DNA of 64,000 nucleotides from Acidimicrobiaceae bacterium (GTDB lineage Bacteria > Actinomycetota > Acidimicrobiia > Acidimicrobiales > Poriferisodalaceae). The stretch spans positions 1 to 64,000 of the forward strand of contig PBKA01000015.1 of assembly GCA_002721305.1 (NCBI GenBank). Reading direction: 5' to 3'. Shown piece by piece: positions 19,006 to 27,615 of the stretch. Below the pieces are notes generated by a model. That model had not been told where the DNA came from, did no database searches, and saw nothing but the letters and a program-made list of their open reading frames with translations. Numbering within the stretch: position 1 is the first letter of the stretch; the number at the start of each line of letters is the position of its first letter. The translations under genes and the position numbers were made by a program.

Positions 19006-19794
19006 TCAGCCGTCGTTGGGCTCGCCCGACTCGGGTACTTCCGTAGCCGGTTCCTCTGTTTCGAACGGTTCGATGGTCGCTGGCAGCGACGGACCGGTTT
19101 CTCCGCCGTCTCCTTCACCTAAAGGCTGTTGTTCTGCCGGCAAGCCCAAATATTGGCGGAGATACGAATCGTCAGGTCGAGGAATCTGGGAGTTATCGTA
19201 ACTTTCGCCGACTACCGCAAACATCAATAGTTGACCATCTTGGTTGAGTCGCACGTCGCGCAAGTCTTCCGTGAATATCACCGGCTTTTCTGCTGTTAAC
19301 TGATTCCATTTGAATACGCGAATTTCGACGGCTTCACCATCACATGAAAATTCATCTTCTGAAATTAGGGACCCGTTCGGCAACTCGAATTGTTGGTCGT
19401 CGAATGCGGTCTCATTTTCGTTAAAGAAGGCTCCGAGGGTGGCATATTGACCGGTTACGGTGCTGACAAATGGGTGGATGTGAATAAGCCCGTCGCCGTG
19501 AGTGTGTATGCCAGTTCGATCGTCTTCTGAATCGTTGGCGAACGACGTCGGGTCAAGACCATCACAAATATAAATTTCATACGCGCTGTGCCAATGATCT
19601 TCTAGTCCTGGGTCTCCGGCGGGAGCGAGATCTGCCCGCTGGTTTCGGGCTACTAGCACCAACACAACGCCGAGAACAGCGACGAGAACCATTGCCGCCG
19701 GGAACAAAATTTTTCGTTCCGAACCAGCGCCTTTGCCGCCCGCTCCTGTACTGGCTGCTTTGGCTACTTTTTTTGCTGCTGCTGATCTCGCCAT
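19006..19794 (-). CDS. Membrane-anchored histidine-rich protein of unknown function
   Basis: 262 residues from ATG at 19794 (an ATG 12 bases earlier is possible). A lysine/alanine-rich cytoplasmic tail precedes a single transmembrane segment (LFPAAMVLVAVLGVVLVLVA). The external part begins with a cluster of histidines and acidic residues: DHWHSAYEIYICD, then GIHTHGDGLIHIHPF, giving six histidines within about 40 residues (71, 73, 101, 103, 109, 111 in the longer frame). This suggests a metal site, perhaps copper or zinc; one cysteine sits beside it and another further on (EFSCDGE). The C-terminus is an acidic, proline-rich tail. It lies upstream of manC on the same strand with a 6-base gap. 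I recognise no named family. Confidence 0.75.
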   Translation of the reverse strand: MARSAAAKKVAKAASTGAGGKGAGSERKILFPAAMVLVAVLGVVLVLVARNQRADLAPAGDPGLEDHWHSAYEIYICDGLDPTSFANDSEDDRTGIHTHGDGLIHIHPFVSTVTGQYATLGAFFNENETAFDDQQFELPNGSLISEDEFSCDGEAVEIRVFKWNQLTAEKPVIFTEDLRDVRLNQDGQLLMFAVVGESYDNSQIPRPDDSYLRQYLGLPAEQQPLGEGDGGETGPSLPATIEPFETEEPATEVPESGEPNDG

Positions 19795-19836
19795 ACCGTT
19801 CGCCAAGTTACCGCCTATACGGCTCGGTTACGCGCT

Positions 19837-21072
19837 CTACGACCTCATCCCTTGATCTCGGAGGACAAAGAATAGTTCGTTGTATGTCTCGGCAACAGCC
19901 TTAGCTGACAGCCATTCTTCAGCGAATCGACGTGCCTGCAGCCCAGCGGCAGCCCGGCCGGTGGGGTCGTCAACGAGTGCCCCTAGGGCAGCGATAAATT
20001 CTTCGGTGTCCCCCGCCGCGACACTTCGGCCTGCACCGGATTGTGTGACAACCAGATCTACTTCTGTTCCTGGGTTGACACTGGCAAGTACTGGTCGGCC
20101 AGCCGCGAGGATGGAATAAAGTTTTGAGGGCACGCTGATTGAACCAAGACCGGGTTTGAGCGGGATTAGATGAATGTCGCCAGCGGCGAGGACTTCATTG
20201 AGTCGTGAACTTGGTTGGTAGTTCATGAAGGTTACGTTGGGCATTTCTTCCGCTGCGTTTTCGAAGTGGGTTCTTCGCGATCCGTTTCCGTTGATTACAA
20301 AGATGATGTCATCTCGATGAGCAAAATGTCGGGCTGCTTCGAGGACAATCTCTAAGGGTTGCGAAAAGCCTACGTTGCCTGCGTACATCACTACGGTTTC
20401 GTTTGTCACCCCGAGTTCGAGTCGATAATCATTGTTTCGTTCTCCCGGACAGATACGTTCAGTGTCTACGAAATTGGGGATGACCAATAGTTTGCTTTCA
20501 TCGTCAACTCGTGTTGAGAGCCGTGCTCGTAGGTCCTCGGATAAGACTGTGATCGCGTCCGCGTGCCGGTAGCCGCTGATTTCAAGGCGCCTTAGCAGTC
20601 GAATGACGCGGTCGTCAGTGACAGTTCCAGTTTCTACGGCAGCGTCGGGGTGAACATCTTGGATATTGAGGACAAGTGGAATCCTGTGTCTTTTTGCTGC
20701 AATCCAGCCAGCCGGTGCCAAAGTGAGTGGTGGGCTCATCGTTAATATGAGTTCGGTTCGTCGGCTAGTGGTGGCAACTACAGCGGCGACGAAACTGAAT
20801 AAGGCAAAGGCAACTGCCCGGGCTAGGAGGTTGGTTCGCTTGTTGGAAATGAACGGGTGGATCCTGGTGATGCGACCCCAACTAGTTTTTTCTCTCGAAA
20901 TCAGCCGCCCTGTCCAGCCTGCTTCAACTGAATGGTTGCGGTACCAGGGAAGAGATGTAACTACGTGAATATGGTGGCCAAGGCCATATAGCTCACTGAC
21001 GATCTCCGTGATGACTTCGCCTGTTGGCGCCGTGTCCGGGGCAAAGTGGGGACAAATGACTGTGATATTCAT
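19837..21072 (-). CDS. WbuB-like GT4 glycosyltransferase
   Basis: 411 residues. The N-terminus VICPHFAPDTAPTGEVITEIV and the block NIQDVHPDAAVETG mark the WbuB/WcaI-like subgroup of GT4, often N-acetyl-aminosugar transferases. A hydrophobic segment around residues 85-105 (AVAFALFSFVAAVVATT) probably contacts the membrane, as usual for this subgroup. The donor domain has VMYAGNVGFSQPLEIVLEAA and ends PSKLYSILAAGRPVLASV. It sits at the downstream end of three consecutive GT4 genes on this strand, probably one transcription unit from 23270 down. Confidence 0.87.
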   Translation of the reverse strand: MNITVICPHFAPDTAPTGEVITEIVSELYGLGHHIHVVTSLPWYRNHSVEAGWTGRLISREKTSWGRITRIHPFISNKRTNLLARAVAFALFSFVAAVVATTSRRTELILTMSPPLTLAPAGWIAAKRHRIPLVLNIQDVHPDAAVETGTVTDDRVIRLLRRLEISGYRHADAITVLSEDLRARLSTRVDDESKLLVIPNFVDTERICPGERNNDYRLELGVTNETVVMYAGNVGFSQPLEIVLEAARHFAHRDDIIFVINGNGSRRTHFENAAEEMPNVTFMNYQPSSRLNEVLAAGDIHLIPLKPGLGSISVPSKLYSILAAGRPVLASVNPGTEVDLVVTQSGAGRSVAAGDTEEFIAALGALVDDPTGRAAAGLQARRFAEEWLSAKAVAETYNELFFVLRDQGMRS

Positions 21073-21084
21073 ACCGTCACTCCC

Positions 21085-22161
21085 TCACCGGCCCAGGAGT
21101 TCGTTGTAAACACCTACTTGGGTCGCGGCGGCTCGGTCGTTAGAAAAGTCGGCCGCGCGTCTCAATCCGTTCTCCACCCATTTCTGTCGTTCACGCGATT
21201 GGCGGATCATGTTCACAGCGTCGACCCAGAGATCGACATCCATAGGGACTGTAATCCCACCCGTTCCCACTGTTTCAGGCAATGCCCCGCCCCGGCTCGA
21301 GATCACTGGGCATCCCCTTGCCATCGCTTCAATGACCGGTTGACCAAAACCTTCATATTGAGACGGGAACGCGGTGCAAAGTGCTTGCCGGTATAGAACA
21401 TCAAGTTTCTTTTGATCCACAACTCCTAGGTGAACGATCCGGTCTGCTGCCGGCGAACCCTTTATCGCTCTAAGGACATCATCGTGGAGCGGACCGCGGG
21501 CTCCCACAAAGACAAGCTCAAGGTCTTGGATGTGCTCCACAACTTTGATTAGAAACTTATGTTCTTTGTGCGGCCAGGTGACCGCTGGGTAAAAGAGGTA
21601 CCCACCTTTCTCGTTGTGTTGGGTTTTGCTGATCGTGACCGCCTCTATAGCAGGTGGCACTATTTTGCATCTCTCTTTTGGGTAGCCAAAGTGCTGTTCT
21701 AGGGAGCCAGCGCTGAATTCGCTCATGACGCAGACTGCGTCCGCCCTGTTAAGGGTGCGCTGAACCGCTAGATCTAGGTAGCGTCGCTTAATCCCAGAAA
21801 AATTTTGGGGATAGTCGCGGTATTGGATGTCATAGATAGTGACAACGCATTGACCGTCGTGTTGGCGTTTGGGGATTGTGCCACCTAAGTGATGGGTTAA
21901 CTGAGCACTTTCGTTATCAGCGAATAGTCTATTTTCTAGCCATACCCGACCCCCGCGGCCGAGTGCAGGGTTGTGTTGATTGACCGTGAAGTGGGTTTCC
22001 AAGAAGGGGTGGGCTTGGGTGGTCGCGGACGAGGCGAATATCTCGATAGACGGCGCGTTCGGGTCCCGGCCGAGAGCTTGGAGTAAGCGAACTGCGTAAG
22101 TTTCTGAGCCGCCAACTTGTCCCGGACGCAACCAAAGCAGGTTGATGGCTACGCCGTTCAC
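21085..22161 (-). CDS. GT4-family glycosyltransferase
   Basis: 358 residues from GTG at 22161, which overlaps the upstream gene's stop (GTGA); an ATG at 22209 would overlap the neighbour by 52 bases and adds an unlikely basic tail. The acceptor loop is LLWLRPGQVGGSETYAV, the donor-binding block FYPAVTWPHKEHKFLIKV, and the signature QYEGFGQPVIEAMARG. Similar in plan to the gene directly upstream but not a close duplicate. Probably adds one sugar to the same glycan. Confidence 0.88.
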   Translation of the reverse strand: MNGVAINLLWLRPGQVGGSETYAVRLLQALGRDPNAPSIEIFASSATTQAHPFLETHFTVNQHNPALGRGGRVWLENRLFADNESAQLTHHLGGTIPKRQHDGQCVVTIYDIQYRDYPQNFSGIKRRYLDLAVQRTLNRADAVCVMSEFSAGSLEQHFGYPKERCKIVPPAIEAVTISKTQHNEKGGYLFYPAVTWPHKEHKFLIKVVEHIQDLELVFVGARGPLHDDVLRAIKGSPAADRIVHLGVVDQKKLDVLYRQALCTAFPSQYEGFGQPVIEAMARGCPVISSRGGALPETVGTGGITVPMDVDLWVDAVNMIRQSRERQKWVENGLRRAADFSNDRAAATQVGVYNELLGR

Positions 22162-23270
22162 AACAGTTTCCTGTAGACGTCGATGGTAGCGGCGGCTGTT
22201 GTGTCCCATCGGAACAATTTGCTTCGTTCGTAGCCGCGGTTCGCTAGTTCTCGGGCCTCGATTTCGTCGGTTAGAAGGAATTTTAAGGCATCGCTAACCT
22301 CGTTAACCGAGGTGGGATCAACCTTGAGAGCGGCCTCTCCGACAACTTCTTCTGTGGCGGTTCCTTTCGATGTGACAACTGGGGTGCCGTATGACATGGC
22401 TTCTAAGACCGGCAAGCCAAATCCTTCGAGGAGGCTTGGGTAACAGAAGGCAGAGGCTTCGGTGTATAGCGCTGCGAGTTGGGGTGCCGTGACTTCTCCA
22501 ATGATTCGAACCCGTTTTTTGGTCCGTTCATCCAGGGGTTTCAGTAGTTCTTCGGGGGTAATTCCCCATCCAGTGGGGCCAGCAAGCACGAGTTGTTCGT
22601 CACTGATCGACGCGATGTTGTTGAATGCCTCAATCAAAGTCGGAATATTTTTCCGAGGTTCCAGAGTGCCCGCAGCAAGAATGAATCCACCCTTTAGGCC
22701 GAATTGTTGCCTTACCTTTTCAGCAGCTTCAGCGGTTACGGCGAGCGGATCATGTCCCAACGGAACGAGATGAAGGCGGTGAGCGTCGAGTCCGGCGGCT
22801 AGCAGATCGGCAGACGTAGCGGCTGACGGACATAGAACCGCGTCAGCGCGTTCCAACACTCGCTGCCACGCGCGTTCAAATAAGCGACGGGAGCGCTTGG
22901 GGAAACGTTCGGGGAATCGACGGAAGGCTAGGTCGTGGACGTTCACCACCAATGGGGCTGCACTTGAGGGCGGCGCAACGATGGTGGTTGAATGAACTAT
23001 GTGATGCTCTGTTGCGTTGAGCCGCGGCATGGGGCTACGAGTCCATGCTTCATATAACAGTGGTCGTGGTAAGGGGAGCTTTCGAACGTCGATGGAGGGC
23101 TGGTAGTTGACCGAGGGTTGGCTGAGATGCCATGCAGAAATCCCTTCAACCTCAATGTCATCGCGTCGTGATAATGCAGCGGCTAGATCGACCGCTACTC
23201 GTCCAGTCCCTCCGGGGAGACGATGCCACGCTGCCTCCATCGTGATGAGGACACGCAGTTCAGTTGTCAT
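22158..23270 (-). CDS. GT4-family glycosyltransferase
   Basis: 370 residues starting MTTELRVLITMEAAWHRLPG, with GGTGRVAVDLAAAL forming the acceptor loop. The donor domain shows ILAAGTLEPRKNIPTLIEAF and LLEGFGLPVLEAMSYGTPVV. A typical mannosyl/rhamnosyl-type GT4 enzyme; donor unknown. It heads a three-gene run (22158, 21085, 19837), coupled to the next gene by a GTGA overlap. It is separated from ugd by about 40 bases with no obvious terminator. Confidence 0.88.
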   Translation of the reverse strand: MTTELRVLITMEAAWHRLPGGTGRVAVDLAAALSRRDDIEVEGISAWHLSQPSVNYQPSIDVRKLPLPRPLLYEAWTRSPMPRLNATEHHIVHSTTIVAPPSSAAPLVVNVHDLAFRRFPERFPKRSRRLFERAWQRVLERADAVLCPSAATSADLLAAGLDAHRLHLVPLGHDPLAVTAEAAEKVRQQFGLKGGFILAAGTLEPRKNIPTLIEAFNNIASISDEQLVLAGPTGWGITPEELLKPLDERTKKRVRIIGEVTAPQLAALYTEASAFCYPSLLEGFGLPVLEAMSYGTPVVTSKGTATEEVVGEAALKVDPTSVNEVSDALKFLLTDEIEARELANRGYERSKLFRWDTTAAATIDVYRKLL

Positions 23271-23312
23271 TCGGAGACTCGTGCGGGTGATTGCATCATA
23301 AGGTGGATGCCT

Positions 23313-24593
23313 TCATGTTCTGCCTAGATCGTCATATTGGAAACCGAGTTCCACCATCGCACTTCGATCGAGAGCGTTGCGGGCATCAAGCACTCGGGGA
23401 ACGGTCATAGAGTCACGTAGAGCTCCCCAGTTGGCTCTCGTAAATTCTGGCCATTCAGTCAAAATGAGTGTCAGATCCGACCGTGCTACGGCCTGTTCTG
23501 TGGTCCGCACCAAGTTGATCTCTTCGGGTAGTCCCGCAGGGCTTTCGACCATCGGGTCGTACGCGGTGAGCTTGGCCCCTTTCGCGATTAGGAGGTTAGC
23601 AATCTCGATCGCTGGTGAATTTCTGAGATCGTCCGTGTGGGCTTTGAAGGTCAAGCCGAGCAAGGTTACGTTGACACCCTCGAGACTGCCGTCGATCAAC
23701 TGTTCGGCCTTCGCCACAATCCGTTCGAATTGTTGTTCGTTTGCTTCGATGACAGCACGCAATAGATCGAATTGGTAGCCCGCATCGGTAGCCATTCGCA
23801 CCAAGGCCTGCATGTCCTTTGGAAAACAGGATCCCCCCCAGCCAGGGCCGGGCTGCAAGAAACGTGAGCCGATGCGTTGATCCGCTCCGAGTCCTCGCGT
23901 AACTGATTCGATATCCGCGCCCACGGCTTCGCACACAGCGGCTAGGGCGTTTACGAATGACACCTTGGTGGCCAGAAAGGAATTGGTTGCATATTTGATT
24001 GTTTCCGCTGAGGGTGGGTCAACGTTGACGATGGGCGCGTCGATTGAGTCATAGAGACTGATGACTCTTTGCGCTGCTTCGGGATCGGTTGCGCCAATCA
24101 CGATTCTGTCTGGCTGCAAGAAGTCGGTTACCGCTACGCCTTCGCGAAGGAACTCTGGGTTTGAAACTACTGCGACGTCATCGCGTTGGAGGGATGATTG
24201 TATGGAGGCGTTGGTGCCAACAGGTGTCGTGGACTTATTAACGATGGTGCTTCCTGGGGGGATGACTTCCCGAATTTCCTCGATAACTGTTGAGATAGCT
24301 GAAATATCAACTCGCCCATCATCGCCTTGTGGGGTGGGGAGGCAAAGGAACACGAATTCGCTTGCTGTAACGGCTTGGCTAGCTCCGACGACAAACTTGA
24401 GAACTTGTTTGGACAGTCCGTCTTGTAAGAGTTCGGGTAAACGTGCTTCGTGGATTGGCACTTGGCCATTGTTCAGTTGACCGACTTTGGCTTCGTCGAT
24501 ATCGACGCATGTGACGGTGTGGCCTAGGTGGGCTAGGCATGTTGCTGTGGTCAGACCTACGTAGCCAGCTCCAATGACCGTGACGTTGCTCAT
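23313..24593 (-). CDS. ugd: UDP-glucose 6-dehydrogenase
   Basis: 426 residues from ATG at 24593, which places the Rossmann motif VTVIGAGYVGL at the start; a longer frame from 24638 adds 15 unlikely residues. Oxidises UDP-glucose to UDP-glucuronate with two NAD. The catalytic cysteine is in GPGWGGSCFPKD (C256 from this start) and the middle and C-terminal domains (TIKYATNSFLATKVSFVN, LGLTFKAHTDDLRNSP) are complete. UDP-glucuronate could be a direct donor for a glycosyltransferase nearby or a precursor of other acidic sugars. GDP-mannose dehydrogenase is a less likely alternative. Confidence 0.92.
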   Translation of the reverse strand: MSNVTVIGAGYVGLTTATCLAHLGHTVTCVDIDEAKVGQLNNGQVPIHEARLPELLQDGLSKQVLKFVVGASQAVTASEFVFLCLPTPQGDDGRVDISAISTVIEEIREVIPPGSTIVNKSTTPVGTNASIQSSLQRDDVAVVSNPEFLREGVAVTDFLQPDRIVIGATDPEAAQRVISLYDSIDAPIVNVDPPSAETIKYATNSFLATKVSFVNALAAVCEAVGADIESVTRGLGADQRIGSRFLQPGPGWGGSCFPKDMQALVRMATDAGYQFDLLRAVIEANEQQFERIVAKAEQLIDGSLEGVNVTLLGLTFKAHTDDLRNSPAIEIANLLIAKGAKLTAYDPMVESPAGLPEEINLVRTTEQAVARSDLTLILTEWPEFTRANWGALRDSMTVPRVLDARNALDRSAMVELGFQYDDLGRT

Positions 24594-24731
24594 CGGGAGG
24601 GTCTTCGGCTGTTGGGTTCGTGATGTATCAGGTTGCACACAAGTGTGATGCTAACGAGGTCGAGGCAGTTCAACGGCGCGGCTCGAGCTTCTGAGCGTTG
24701 TTCTCGGCTTATCTACTGAATTTCTGGGCTT

Positions 24732-26276
24732 TCAGCCGCACACTCCTAGCGTTCGGGGGGGCGGTGGAACAGTGTTCGTTGCGGTTATAGCTAGGGCTTG
24801 GGGCGGGTTGACCGCCCTGTAACCGACCATGACTGATGGCGGATCGGTCGTGATTTCAAGCCGTATCTGATTCCCCAAGAGTGAGGGGTCGGGAAGCATC
24901 TCGACAGTTTGTCTCAGTCTGGCTGCGAGCAGGACTGCGGCCTTGTCTCCTCCCGCTCCATATCTGATGCGGTTAGTGGTACTGGGTGGCGCTTCTTGCT
25001 GAGTGGCTTTGAATCCTGCGCCCCGGAGCCTGGAGGCTAGTGACAGCGAGTTAGGGCCGCTTACTGTCACCTCGACTCGTTCTCCGATGACGTCGTTCCA
25101 CCCGATGCCTCGAAAGATTTGAATAACGCGTTGATTGTGGTCGTTGTCGACAATTTCTAAGCCTGCTTGACCGTTCACTGTTACGTCGACGAGTTGAAGC
25201 GCGTAACGTTCGAGATCGTTTTCTACGTCGAGACCTTTGAATCGCCGCGCGAGTTTCAGCCCGTCATCGAAGACGCTCAGTGTATTGGAGGTGCGGAGAT
25301 CGGTTGCGACGATACTGAGGAGGCGTTGGAGGGTACGTGGGTTTCCTACCGCCCGGTCGAAGGCCTGATCTAACGCTTGGAAGATGAACTGTTGTTGTCG
25401 ACTGTTTCTTTCAAGGTCGTTCCACACTCCGAGCCTGACCCATTGACCGTCTTGTTGTTGAGTGAGTAAACGCCGACTGCGAACAAAAGCTAGGGCTTGG
25501 TCCCCGTTTAGATGGGTCCATCCTTTTCCTACGGTGAAGCCGGTGCCTCCTTGCGTGGGATCGCCACTGTCTTGGATTGTTCGGTCTCGCGTGGGCCGGT
25601 TGAAGCAGATGGAGACTCCCCCAATTGCGTCAACCAGTCTTCGAAAGCCGTCAAGGTCGACTTCTACGAAGTGTTGGAGCCCAATGTTGAAGTGGGCTTC
25701 AACTGTTTCTATGAGTCGTGCTGCTCTGGTCTGGGCCGATGAGTCCAAGTTGTATGCGCTGTTGATTTTGGCGATTGAATCAGTGCTGGCTATGGGGACG
25801 AGGAGGTCGCGGGGTACCGAAACTACCGCTGCTGTTCCGTCATTTCGTAACCGAAGAATCATTATTGTGTCAGCGAGGTGATTCCCGACGGCGTGGCTTC
25901 TGCCGGTCATGATGGCGTCGTCGGCTGAGATACCTTCGACGCTGTCTGAACCCACGAGAAGGTAATTTTCTGCTTGGGCTACTGGGTCACGAATCGCTGG
26001 AGGAAGCAGGATCTCTTCTGTTGTTTCAACAGTGGCCTTGTTTACTTCTTCTTTGTTTTCGGTATTTAGTCGAAGTAGGTCTGAGGCCGTGACGGGTTCG
26101 CTCGTCGGAGCGGTGAGGACATCGTTTACCTCGAATCGTTCGACTTGGTCTAGTTGCCATACCGCGTATCCGAGGCTGAACGTTGCCACGAATCCGACCC
26201 CAGTGGCTGCCCCAAGTGTTGCCAGGAGCAACTTTTCTATTGGTCGACGGTTCCGACGGGGGCGGTCTCGGGTCAT
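24732..26276 (-). CDS. LytR-CpsA-Psr (LCP) family wall glycopolymer ligase
   Basis: 514 residues. A short basic cytoplasmic start is followed by one transmembrane segment (about 17-38) and the LCP domain from about residue 105 (YLLVGSDS, VSVPRDLLVP, KINSAYNLD, GDQALAFVRSRR). The domain keeps the conserved arginines and aspartates that bind the polyprenyl pyrophosphate head. The C-terminal part (about 390-500) resembles the LytR_C domain. LCP proteins move glycopolymers from a lipid carrier to peptidoglycan. Next to rhamnose genes and many glycosyltransferases, this is the likely attachment enzyme for the polysaccharide encoded here. Confidence 0.93.
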   Translation of the reverse strand: MTRDRPRRNRRPIEKLLLATLGAATGVGFVATFSLGYAVWQLDQVERFEVNDVLTAPTSEPVTASDLLRLNTENKEEVNKATVETTEEILLPPAIRDPVAQAENYLLVGSDSVEGISADDAIMTGRSHAVGNHLADTIMILRLRNDGTAAVVSVPRDLLVPIASTDSIAKINSAYNLDSSAQTRAARLIETVEAHFNIGLQHFVEVDLDGFRRLVDAIGGVSICFNRPTRDRTIQDSGDPTQGGTGFTVGKGWTHLNGDQALAFVRSRRLLTQQQDGQWVRLGVWNDLERNSRQQQFIFQALDQAFDRAVGNPRTLQRLLSIVATDLRTSNTLSVFDDGLKLARRFKGLDVENDLERYALQLVDVTVNGQAGLEIVDNDHNQRVIQIFRGIGWNDVIGERVEVTVSGPNSLSLASRLRGAGFKATQQEAPPSTTNRIRYGAGGDKAAVLLAARLRQTVEMLPDPSLLGNQIRLEITTDPPSVMVGYRAVNPPQALAITATNTVPPPPRTLGVCG

Positions 26277-26307
26277 GCTCAGCGAACGTATCGCGGGAAA
26301 CGTTGTT

Positions 26308-27216
26308 TCATTGGTCGCGCTTTCGTATGGCGCGTTCGAGGCTTGCTTTTCGCAGGGGGCCTAGGTCCTTGAGGCTGATTGTGTGATCCCGAAGTTTTAG
26401 ATTGCCGTCGGTGTATTGCGAGGTTCTCCATTGATGTGCCTGTCCAAGTCTTTGGGACCATCGTTTGTACGCCGGCAGGTCACTGAATTGTTCGAGTTCG
26501 GGTGTCCCGGTTCGTGTCGTCAGAAGTAGCGCTCGCACTACTCGTTGCCAGTTAGCTGTGGCGATAGATTTGCGCGCTTCGAATCCCAGACGGCTTCGCT
26601 CCTGGGCGTTTGTAGCTAGCGTTTCTGCTGCGGCACAGATCTGGGATCGTTGCGTGAGAAGGTAGCCATTGGTGTCGTGAACAATGGTGTCCTTCGCTGC
26701 CTCATTGGTATGCATTGCGATAACAACTTTTTCTTGGCTCATGGCTGCTCTGAGCGGTTCCACGAAGCCTAGGGAGGTTGATGGGTCAATAATGATCCCC
26801 ACATCAGGGTCGTCTATTTCGAAGATCCGCATGGAGGCAGCTTCCAGGGTCGTTCTGAGGGCTTTGTGGTTTCCGGCGTCGACTATTCCTATTCCAGATT
26901 TTGGTGGTGATATCGAAACTGGGGCGCTGATTGGCAATGGCGCCACGATAGGGGTGGCGGTTCCGCGGCCTACAGCCTCCCGTAATAGATGTCGGGCAGC
27001 CACAACCGTCCATGGGTTTGCTTGGCTCATGTGTTGGGTTATGTATCTCCGGACCTGCGCTTTGGGCGGAGTGGGTTCGTCGTCGACCGCTACGACAAGG
27101 TTGTATGCCGAGGAGTCGATCTCTGGTGAAAGGATGTGGGCTTCGAGATCCGCTCGTTGGGAGAGCGCTGTGTGGATTGCTGTTGCGAATCTGCCTGGGG
27201 CGACGCCTACTTTCAT
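26308..27216 (-). CDS. Glycosyltransferase-like protein, reduced GT-B fold
   Basis: 302 residues, short for GT-B. The N-terminus MKVGVAPGRFATAIHTAL and the later block SLGFVEPLRAAMSQEKVVIAM, then KDTIVHDTNGYLL, match the C-terminal donor half of GT4 enzymes, with S-LGFVEPLRAAM in the place of EGFGxPxxEAM. The acceptor domain seems shortened. A basic C-terminal tail may contact membrane or a partner. It lies 2 bases after the coiled-coil gene upstream and 31 bases before the LCP gene, in one apparent operon. Activity is plausible but not proven by motif. Confidence 0.68.
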   Translation of the reverse strand: MKVGVAPGRFATAIHTALSQRADLEAHILSPEIDSSAYNLVVAVDDEPTPPKAQVRRYITQHMSQANPWTVVAARHLLREAVGRGTATPIVAPLPISAPVSISPPKSGIGIVDAGNHKALRTTLEAASMRIFEIDDPDVGIIIDPSTSLGFVEPLRAAMSQEKVVIAMHTNEAAKDTIVHDTNGYLLTQRSQICAAAETLATNAQERSRLGFEARKSIATANWQRVVRALLLTTRTGTPELEQFSDLPAYKRWSQRLGQAHQWRTSQYTDGNLKLRDHTISLKDLGPLRKASLERAIRKRDQ

Positions 27217-27218
27217 CG

Positions 27219-27611
27219 CTATTGGTCCTGGTCGAGTTGGGATCGTAGAAGGTCGTGTTGGCGCTCGAGTCGGATTAGTTGAATTTGCGCTGTCTCGATT
27301 GCTGCACCGAGATCGTCTATGAGTTGTTCGTCTCCGGCGGTTACGAGTTCGAGACGGTTGATGGCATTCTCCAGTTGTTGTGTTCGTTCTAGTTCTGTCG
27401 CGAGTGTTGAGTTGATGAGGTCTATGGCTGCAGGGAGTGCTGAGTTGATGAGGTCGATGGCTGCAGCGAGCTCGTCGGTGACTTTGTCAATGGTCGTTAC
27501 AAGGTTTCGGGTCCTAAATATCGGTGGCATTTTGCGTGAACTGAGCCGGTGTCCTAGCTGTCGGGCTGTTGCTAGGTGGGCGGATGCTTGAGAAAGTGCG
27601 TCGTCTGTCAT
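27219..27611 (-). CDS. Small coiled-coil protein in polysaccharide operon
   Basis: 130 residues, no signal peptide or membrane segment. The middle and C-terminal parts are almost continuous heptad-like helix (TQQLENAINRLELV, then LGAAIETAQIQLIRLERQHDLLRSQ). A duplicated 11-residue unit (AAIDLINSALP / AAIDLINSTLA) reflects a 33-bp tandem repeat in the DNA at 27409-27474. It sits between a GT2 gene and a glycosyltransferase-like gene with gaps of a few bases, so it is cotranscribed with them. It may act as a scaffold or length-control rod for the glycan machinery; no family recognised. Confidence 0.7.
   Translation of the reverse strand: MTDDALSQASAHLATARQLGHRLSSRKMPPIFRTRNLVTTIDKVTDELAAAIDLINSALPAAIDLINSTLATELERTQQLENAINRLELVTAGDEQLIDDLGAAIETAQIQLIRLERQHDLLRSQLDQDQ
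27409..27474 (-). repeat. 33-bp tandem repeat (two copies) in coiled-coil gene
   Basis: Copies start at 27409 and 27442 and share GAGTTGATGAGGTC, one variable base, then ATGGCTGCAG with a few differences toward the end. They encode the doubled AAIDLINS unit, adding in-frame helix length. Confidence 0.8.
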
Positions 27612-27615
27612 TGGT

